64,000 bases of DNA from JBGSUZ01 sp964404895 (GTDB taxonomy: Bacteria > Bacillota > Clostridia > Peptostreptococcales > Acidaminobacteraceae): contig CAYOLV010000004.1 in assembly GCA_964404895.1 (NCBI GenBank), positions 124,001 through 188,000 on the forward strand, in the 5' to 3' direction. The position numbers were made by a program, and so were the translations under genes. The notes beneath the pieces are model-generated. The model saw only the letters and a list, made by a program, of their open reading frames with translations. It was not told where the DNA came from and ran no database searches. Below are positions 58,472 through 64,000 of the stretch, in pieces. Numbering within the stretch: position 1 is the stretch's first letter; every line of letters starts with the position of its first letter.

Positions 58472-59776
58472 CTACAACATACTTTTCATAATATCTAAAA
58501 TAACCCCGTCTGTCAGCTGCATGCCTTGTTTGCTGAGGGTTCCTAAATTGTGGATACTCTCTTCTGCTGTTACGCCTACAATACCGTTATGAGCGGGCAT
58601 AATCACCCCGTGTTTGGCAAGGATAGCAGCTTGAACACCCGTACCTGCTCCTGTAGCCAGTTTCATGGCACAACCTTCTTTTGCCCCGTCACAAATCATG
58701 CCTGACAAATTGCCGATCATGTTTTGAATGGTGTTTTCCACCACGTGAACATCTTTGGTCATGAGCCATGCAATGGCTGAACCTGAACCCGCCGCCGCTG
58801 AAATAGCGCAACTGCACATTGCTGAAAGTCTTCCAATTTGATCTTTGATATAGCAATTGAGCAAGTGGCTCATGGCTAAAGCTCTCAGTTGATCTTCTTC
58901 AGTGACCTCGTGGCTTTCAAAATAAGCCGCAAGTGGCAAAATAGCCGTCAAGCCGTTATTGCCGCTGCCATTCGAACTCATAACGGTCATATTGAGCCCT
59001 GACATTCTGGCATCTGACGCCCCAGCTGTAAGCACCATGGCTTTTGAGACTAAATCATTGCCGAAGTCACCGTCTTTCATGCCTTGACCAATGCCGTAAC
59101 CCACGCCCATGCCCATAGAGGTTTCAAGACCTGCCGTTGCCATTTTTCGGTTCATGATCAAACCGTCTTTAAGGAAGGCAAAAGGCTCAATGTCCATGGT
59201 CTCAATAGTCTTCACAATCTCTTGAATGGTCATGGCATAGAAAGGCTCTTTGTCCGTTGCCGCCCCACTGCCACTAACACCCTCTTGGCTGAAAACAGTG
59301 ACCTGATCTACTTTGACCCATTCTACGTGGTCGTGGGTGCCGAGAAGAAGAAGGGTCAACACGTGTTTATCTTGGGTCAAAATAACTTCTACTCTCACTT
59401 TGTCCGCTGTATCTAAAACCCCTAATTGAACTTGGTTCGATTTAAAGAATTTCGTTGCCATTTCAACTTTGTCAGCGGTCATATTTTCAAAGACTTTGAG
59501 TTTATCTTCTGGGTTACAAGCCAATAGACCTAGTGCCGCTGAAACGCCTAATCCTCTCAGCTTGCAGTTTGGAATACCAACCCCAAGACCGTTTTTAAAG
59601 AGGTTTGGGCTGACACCTACAGTCAATTTAGCTGTTTCAATATTTACTATTTCGCCAGTATGAAGCTCAAAATATTTTTTAGCTTCTGCCGCCGCTAGGG
59701 CTACGGCTACTGGCTCGGTACAGCCTGTTGCTGGTTTAACTTCTTCTCTGAGTATTTGTAACATTAATTTTTCCAT
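58472..59776 (-). CDS. cdsB: L-cysteine desulfidase family protein (UPF0597/CdsB)
   Basis: A 434-residue protein of the UPF0597/CdsB family, related to the alpha chain of bacterial L-serine dehydratase. Likely [4Fe-4S] ligands occur in ATGCTEPVAVALA near residue 17, AMCSCAISAAAGSG, and GMICDGAKEGCAMKLATG. CdsB-type enzymes break cysteine to pyruvate, ammonia and sulfide. A sigma-54 promoter at 59858-59873 and the adjacent sigma-54 activator strongly indicate induction by substrate. A serine-dehydratase-like activity is the main alternative. Confidence 0.85.
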   Translation of the reverse strand: MEKLMLQILREEVKPATGCTEPVAVALAAAEAKKYFELHTGEIVNIETAKLTVGVSPNLFKNGLGVGIPNCKLRGLGVSAALGLLACNPEDKLKVFENMTADKVEMATKFFKSNQVQLGVLDTADKVRVEVILTQDKHVLTLLLLGTHDHVEWVKVDQVTVFSQEGVSGSGAATDKEPFYAMTIQEIVKTIETMDIEPFAFLKDGLIMNRKMATAGLETSMGMGVGYGIGQGMKDGDFGNDLVSKAMVLTAGASDARMSGLNMTVMSSNGSGNNGLTAILPLAAYFESHEVTEEDQLRALAMSHLLNCYIKDQIGRLSAMCSCAISAAAGSGSAIAWLMTKDVHVVENTIQNMIGNLSGMICDGAKEGCAMKLATGAGTGVQAAILAKHGVIMPAHNGIVGVTAEESIHNLGTLSKQGMQLTDGVILDIMKSML

Positions 59777-59857
59777 ATTTATATGCCTCCATTAGTTGAG
59801 CACCTGTTTCTCACAGCCCTATCTACGATTAAGTTGTTTAATTGCAATTATAAATAC

Positions 59858-59873
59858 GCAATTATCGTGCCAA
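59858..59873 (-). promoter_or_regulatory. Sigma-54 promoter of cdsB
   Basis: TTGGCACG-N4-TTGC on the minus strand, with GG and GC exactly ten bases apart, a perfect -24/-12 match. It lies 81 bp ahead of the cdsB start and downstream of inverted-repeat activator sites. Confidence 0.93.
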
Positions 59874-59963
59874 CTAAATACAGACCTTTTGAAGGATTTT
59901 TGTTAAATAATTATGATATTTAGATACAAAACAAGAAGTTTGGTCTTAAAGACTGGTGTCGAG

Positions 59964-60015
59964 TCTCATTTTGAGAAAAAGCCAGTCTCATTATGAGATT
60001 ATTCTCAATTTGAGA
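59964..60015. promoter_or_regulatory. Three palindromic upstream activator sites for the sigma-54 regulator
   Basis: Palindromes of the form TCTCAxxxTGAGA occur at 59964-59976, 59986-59998 and 60003-60015 (centres about 22 and 17 bp apart), roughly 90-155 bp upstream of the sigma-54 promoter. The last overlaps the regulator's stop codon. Distance, number and symmetry fit an enhancer-binding protein. Confidence 0.75.
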
Positions 60016-60024
60016 CTGGCTTTT
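59977..60024 (-). terminator. Terminator of the sigma-54 regulator gene, nested with its binding sites
   Basis: AAAAGCCAGTCTCA pairs perfectly with TGAGACTGGCTTTT over 14 bp, ending in TTTTTCT on the minus strand. The stem arms contain half-sites of two of the predicted activator palindromes, so the same DNA serves both roles. Confidence 0.7.
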
Positions 60025-61777
60025 CTTCAATTTTATATAATTTCATTTTGCGATACAAGGTGGCACGACTAACGCCTAAAGCTACGCAACTTTTCTCTAT
60101 GCCTAATCTATCTCTCCCAAAAGTGTTAAGGACTTGGCGAATGGTCTTTTCCTCAATCTGCTCTAAACGGTAGCACACTTTGCCTGTTTGCCCGTCCTCA
60201 CCTTGGGGAGGCAGAGCCTCTGGGGTATTTGTACTCACACTAAACCGCATGGGCAGATTTTCCTTTTTCAGTTCAGTGCCTTCACACATATTGACCATAT
60301 ACTCCACAACGTTTTCTAATTCTCTCACATTTCCAGGCCATTCATAAGCCTTAAAAATGACTAAAACATCCTCTGCAAAACCAAAAACGTTTTTGCTCAA
60401 ACGACTACAACTCTTCTCTAAAAACTTATTGGCCAGTAAATTCATATCAGACAAACGGTCTCTTAAGGGACAAATCTCTATAGGAATTACATTGATTCTA
60501 TAGAATAAATCTCTGCGGAATGAACCCTCTTTGACCATCTGCTCAAGATTTTGATTGGTTGCGGCAATAATACGGACATCTACAGGTATTTCCTTAGAAG
60601 CACCTATTTTCTGTATACGGCTTTCTTGCAAAACTCTGAGCAATTTTGACTGTAAATGAAGAGGCATATCCCCTATTTCATCTAAAAAAAGCGTCCCTTT
60701 ATGAGCCTGCTCAAAACGGCCAATTCGTCCGCCTTTCATGGCACCAGTAAAAGCCCCTTCTTCATAGCCAAAAAGTTCACTTTCTAGCAAACTCTCTGGA
60801 ATGGCGGCACAGTTCACTGCTAAAAACACCTGATTGTTTCTAGGGCTTGCACTGTGTATGGCACGGGCAAACAGTTCTTTTCCAGTTCCACTTTCGCCCA
60901 GTACCAAAACGGTTGAGGTGGAGTGAGCGGCTTGCTCGGCAAAGCGTTTTGCCTGAACAAAACAAGGGTGCTCGCCCCAAATATCTTCAAATTTAGTGGT
61001 CGCGCCGTGGTTGAAGTATCGGTTCACATAACCAATTACTTCTTTCACAGGCTTTAATATGATGACGTATTGCAAATAGGCTTCTGTAACACGAGCTTTT
61101 AATTCAAATGTTTGTTGCTTTTTTAGAGATTTGACTTGGAAATTTGAGTCGCCACCTCGAAGCCGTTTTAAAACGGCTTCTCCAAAAAGCCCTTGGAAGG
61201 TGCTCTCTGACTCTGTCGACCAGGCTTTCATGATTTTCTCTGCCGCCACATTTTTTCGAATAATCAGCCCATCTTCAGCAATTGCAAACAGGGGATCTTC
61301 CACGGCATCTGTGAGCATTTCCAGTTCTTTAGACTGATTGATTTCTTTTATTTTTGAAGCGATCAAACTCGCCATATTTTCTAAAAAAGGCAATAAATGC
61401 TCATGAGCTTCTAGCAAGCTCATGCGCTGTTCTTCATCAAAAGCAATTAGACCAATGGCGCCTACGCTTTGACTTTCCAGGACTATTGGACAGCATACTT
61501 CTGCTGTTTCTGTACAACCCGCTCGGTCTCCACACCCTGTACAAATCGGATTGGTTCCTGGCGAATCGATGATATAACTTTTCTGGGTCTTCATTGCCAC
61601 AGCAAACACGGACTGACTGCTGACTTTTTTCCCAATTTGTCCTGCATAAAAGCCAGTTCCTGCTAACCGTTTATAATGACTGTCGACTATGGTGACTTCA
61701 ACGCGAACCACGTTATGAATCGCCTCTACAACATGATTGAGGGTCTCTTCAAGACTGCTTTGATAGGTAATATTCAT
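60005..61777 (-). CDS. Sigma-54-dependent transcriptional activator (CdsR-like)
   Basis: A 590-residue enhancer-binding protein. The N-terminal sensor (about 1-145) resembles a GAF domain and carries a cysteine cluster, C79, C82, C88, C95 and C96 (ICTGCGDRAGCTETAEVCCP), followed by a PAS-like segment at about 150-245. The AAA+ module has GESGTGKE at 295-302, GAFTGA at 341-346 and the Walker B GTLFLDEIGD at 361-370. A Fis-type HTH ends the protein (about 546-585). It sits directly upstream of cdsB, whose sigma-54 promoter it is likely to activate; a comparable cdsB regulator, CdsR, is, as I recall, known in Clostridioides difficile. The cysteine cluster could sense cysteine, sulfide or hold a metal/Fe-S cluster. 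Confidence 0.88.
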   Translation of the reverse strand: MNITYQSSLEETLNHVVEAIHNVVRVEVTIVDSHYKRLAGTGFYAGQIGKKVSSQSVFAVAMKTQKSYIIDSPGTNPICTGCGDRAGCTETAEVCCPIVLESQSVGAIGLIAFDEEQRMSLLEAHEHLLPFLENMASLIASKIKEINQSKELEMLTDAVEDPLFAIAEDGLIIRKNVAAEKIMKAWSTESESTFQGLFGEAVLKRLRGGDSNFQVKSLKKQQTFELKARVTEAYLQYVIILKPVKEVIGYVNRYFNHGATTKFEDIWGEHPCFVQAKRFAEQAAHSTSTVLVLGESGTGKELFARAIHSASPRNNQVFLAVNCAAIPESLLESELFGYEEGAFTGAMKGGRIGRFEQAHKGTLFLDEIGDMPLHLQSKLLRVLQESRIQKIGASKEIPVDVRIIAATNQNLEQMVKEGSFRRDLFYRINVIPIEICPLRDRLSDMNLLANKFLEKSCSRLSKNVFGFAEDVLVIFKAYEWPGNVRELENVVEYMVNMCEGTELKKENLPMRFSVSTNTPEALPPQGEDGQTGKVCYRLEQIEEKTIRQVLNTFGRDRLGIEKSCVALGVSRATLYRKMKLYKIEEKPVSN

Positions 61778-61798
61778 GAATTGAGAGCCCTCCTTTTC

Positions 61799-62794
61799 TT
61801 AATCGATCATATCGGTCAGCATTTCTTCCGAAAGTCGTTGCAGGGTTTGAATGTGAGTTCCTACCATAGGTGTTAACAATCCCTTATCCAAGACCAACTG
61901 AGTTTTGAAATTTTCAAAAGGAAGATACAATTTCGAAGCAGGTTGGAATTTTTGCGTCGTTAAAAACTGCATCGCTTCAGGATTCATTTGCTTTGTAATA
62001 GGATCAAAATTCACCCTTTGATCATTCCCGTAAATAACATATTTCAACAAATCCTGATAGTATCTTCCTAAGTTGTTTCGCATTAAGTCGTCACTGGGCA
62101 CTGGGTAGTCCATGAAAAATTGATCCAGCATCATTAATCTGCGCCATGCTTCTTCTCTTGTAACGTTCAGCGTCTTGTTCTTAATAGAAGGCATGGCGTT
62201 TTCTGTAGCCATGTAATCAATGTATTGACCGTATTCATCGGTTAAATAGTTTTTGAATTGTTGAAGTTTGCTGTAGTCCACCAATCTATAAATACCAGTT
62301 TCGTCTTTATAAACCGCAAAGAAACCACTTTGAATACCCTTTAGCTCTGTTTTAAGAGTCTCGTCGACAAAATCAATCTTAGTGAAATCGATGAGCCCCT
62401 TTTGTTCATTATTATTGAGAAAACTCGCCATAGCTTCGCTGACTGCCCCATATTTAGGGTCATTTTGGAGAGCCATTCTTTGAGATAGTTCAAAGTTTAG
62501 TATCATTTTAACCGCATTGGCTTCAGATAATTTAGGCATTTGTTCGATGAGAATTGGCGTTAAAGTATTCATCCGATTCAGGGTATATATTTTATAGGCT
62601 TTATTTTGGAAATCGCTCAGCATTTTTTTCTCTGCCATTTCAGCCTTCTGCTTTTCTTTGTTTTCTGCCTGAATGGCTAATTCTGCCTTACTTAATTCTG
62701 GCGTGTTTGAACATCCGCTCAGGATCGGAATGAAACTTGTTATTAGGACTAAGCAAGTTAAGCGTATTAGGTTCGTTATTTTATTTTGCTTCAT
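61799..62794 (-). CDS. Predicted lipoprotein, unknown function
   Basis: A 331-residue secreted lipoprotein: basic N-terminus, hydrophobic run and lipobox LSGC around residues 24-27, followed by a charged helical stretch (ELSKAELAIQAENKEKQKAEMAEKKML) that may form a coiled coil. The rest shows no domain I recognise. The ATG at 62794 has GAGAGG upstream; a 27-codon longer frame is rejected as it would bury the signal peptide. It lies 21 bp ahead of the sigma-54 regulator on the same strand and may be cotranscribed; a link to cysteine uptake is unproven. Confidence 0.6.
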   Translation of the reverse strand: MKQNKITNLIRLTCLVLITSFIPILSGCSNTPELSKAELAIQAENKEKQKAEMAEKKMLSDFQNKAYKIYTLNRMNTLTPILIEQMPKLSEANAVKMILNFELSQRMALQNDPKYGAVSEAMASFLNNNEQKGLIDFTKIDFVDETLKTELKGIQSGFFAVYKDETGIYRLVDYSKLQQFKNYLTDEYGQYIDYMATENAMPSIKNKTLNVTREEAWRRLMMLDQFFMDYPVPSDDLMRNNLGRYYQDLLKYVIYGNDQRVNFDPITKQMNPEAMQFLTTQKFQPASKLYLPFENFKTQLVLDKGLLTPMVGTHIQTLQRLSEEMLTDMID

Positions 62795-62928
62795 ATTAGG
62801 CCTCTCATTTTCTTCTATGGCATCTCTTTTATTATAGCATACCTCTTGTTGATTGCGAATTTTTGTATGTGTCATTCAAATGATAATTATGGTTTTATTT
62901 GGGTATTATGAAAAATGAGGTGTTGTCT

Positions 62929-64000
62929 ATGGTGAATAATTATTGGATGATCTACGGTTTTACAATGACGGCATTTGCCGCATTCTTGATTTATAAACTG
63001 AATATGGCGCAGAAAACTGAATTTTTAAATCAGGACCCTATCTATTACTTAAAACAGACGCTTTCCAAGCTGTCTTCATCTGCCGTTTTGACTAATAGTG
63101 ATGGAGAAATCGTCTATATGAACTCCGTTTTTTTAGAGCATACCGGTTACGAAGTAGACGAGCTTCTTGAGAAGAATATCCAAATGTTGAAAGGAACTTT
63201 GGACAATGAAGTCATTGCCAATGACCTTTGGGAAAATCTGAGTCAAGGAAAAGTTTGGCGCGGCCCTTTTGTGAACAGTACCAAGTCTGGAGACACATAT
63301 ATAGAAGATTTCTTAATTTTTCCGGTTGAGGATCACTCAGGTACAACTTTCTACTGTGCCATCGGCTACAATGTGGCTAATCGCTATTTAGAAGAAAGGG
63401 CTTTGGAGCAAATTCAAAAGAAAGCCATTCAATTTAAAGAAAACTTTATTATCAATCTCAGCCATGATGTTAGAACACCGATCAATGCATTAGTGGGGCT
63501 CTCACAACTTGGAACAAAATCTACTGACCCTATTAAAATGCAAAGCTATTTTGCAAAAATCTATGCATCATCTAAACAATTGATGCATTTAATGGATGAT
63601 ATTTTGGACTTTTCTAAAATGGAAAGCAGCAGCTTTGTATTGCTCAAGAGTCGATTTAATTTCATGAGCCTTCTTAACGCTCTAACCAGTCAATACGGTC
63701 CCGAAGCCGCTGAAAAGCATTTGGACTTTAACTTTTTTATTGACGATCAAGCGCCAGGTTATTTAGTAGCGGATTCCTTTAGAATGGAACAAGTCATTTC
63801 AAACTTGCTGAGCAACGCTATTAAATTTACTCATGCAGGTGAAATTCGTATGTCCGTCGCTTTGCAGAAAGATTATCAAGATACTTATCAATTGATTATT
63901 TCTGTGACAGATACAGGTGTTGGTATGGATGAAAACACAGTTAAAGGTATTTTTAATCCTTTTACACGACTTGTTGAAGTCGATCAAAAACGTCTGAACG
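62929..64000 (+). CDS. PAS-domain sensor histidine kinase (partial, C-terminus beyond window)
   Basis: At least 357 residues are encoded and the frame runs open to the edge. A membrane helix (about residues 6-21), a PAS domain (about 45-150, with NSDGEIVYMNSVFLEHTGYE), the dimerisation/phosphoacceptor box NLSHDVRTPINAL with the expected histidine near 177, the N box ISNLLSNAIKFT and the first G box DTGVGMD are visible. The ATG at 62929 has GAGGTG upstream; an in-frame ATG at 62908 is also open. It may be a hybrid kinase, since the missing part could include a receiver domain. Divergent from the lipoprotein gene. Confidence 0.85.
   Translation, partial: MVNNYWMIYGFTMTAFAAFLIYKLNMAQKTEFLNQDPIYYLKQTLSKLSSSAVLTNSDGEIVYMNSVFLEHTGYEVDELLEKNIQMLKGTLDNEVIANDLWENLSQGKVWRGPFVNSTKSGDTYIEDFLIFPVEDHSGTTFYCAIGYNVANRYLEERALEQIQKKAIQFKENFIINLSHDVRTPINALVGLSQLGTKSTDPIKMQSYFAKIYASSKQLMHLMDDILDFSKMESSSFVLLKSRFNFMSLLNALTSQYGPEAAEKHLDFNFFIDDQAPGYLVADSFRMEQVISNLLSNAIKFTHAGEIRMSVALQKDYQDTYQLIISVTDTGVGMDENTVKGIFNPFTRLVEVDQKRLN

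Noticed and set aside
1..64000. tRNA, rRNA, CRISPR array, IS element or prophage
   Set aside because: No cloverleaf, regularly spaced repeat array, transposase or phage gene could be supported in the gaps between genes.

Overview
The window reads as a chromosomal segment of a strictly anaerobic, amino-acid-fermenting member of the Clostridia (Firmicutes). The evidence is a glycine reductase (Stickland) operon with its own thioredoxin system under a tandem glycine riboswitch, [FeFe]-hydrogenase maturases, an oxygen-sensitive 2-hydroxyacyl-CoA dehydratase-type reductase pair, an L-cysteine desulfidase under a sigma-54 activator, a GlgC/GlgD glycogen operon, and strong AGGAGG-type ribosome binding sites with frequent TTG/GTG starts. 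The genus cannot be fixed from this sequence. I saw no IS element, phage gene, tRNA, rRNA or CRISPR array. Most genes lie on the minus strand.

Layout. 1-3480 (-): glycine riboswitch, grdX, trxB, trxA and the start of grdE, cut by the window edge. 3503-5470 (-): degV, trmL, cheX. 5541-18397 (-): a tightly packed run of 13 genes, transcribed as nth, a large FtsA-like ATPase, DUF2225, ybjQ, cobU, cobS, cobC, cbiA, cbiP, cbiB, cobD, pduX and a DUF362 ferredoxin-like protein. It covers late adenosylcobalamin assembly, including the aminopropanol arm. 18505-21759 (-): a ribbon-helix-helix protein and clpB. 21952-25690 (-): a preQ1-riboswitch-controlled operon of an HgdB-like Fe-S protein, its ATP-dependent activase, queD, queE and queC. 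25704-29191: pepF and a divergent lipoprotein. 29272-39203 (-): the glycogen operon glgB-glgC-glgD-glgA-glgP-pulA. 39340-45988: ilvN(ACT)-ilvC-ilvD-ilvB, divergent from ilvA. 46020-51232 (-): a GH13 amylase, pgi and two GNAT proteins. 51273-54049 (-): a membrane protein and an MFS transporter with a leader peptide. 54139-58400 (-): TM1266-like regulator, hydE, hydG, hydF behind a structured leader. 58472-62794 (-): cdsB, its sigma-54 activator and a lipoprotein. 62929-64000 (+): a PAS/histidine kinase cut by the window end.

How it fits together. Glycine induces its own reductive degradation. The cobamide and Fe-S genes serve anaerobic catabolism. Glycogen synthesis and breakdown connect to Pgi and amylases. 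Hydrogenase maturases and cysteine desulfidase handle reductant and sulfur amino acids.

The most promising undescribed elements are: (1) the HgdB-like/activase pair heading a preQ1-riboswitch queuosine operon that has no queF in view; (2) a roughly 270-nt structured leader with a possible pseudoknot and an SD-sequestering terminator hairpin upstream of the hydrogenase maturation operon; (3) an 8-codon leader peptide plus SD-sequestering hairpin upstream of an MFS transporter; (4) the same promoter-palindrome module in front of two adjacent genes; (5) a different short tandem repeat in every spacer of the ilvNCDB operon. All calls come from reading the sequence by eye; no database search or folding program was run.
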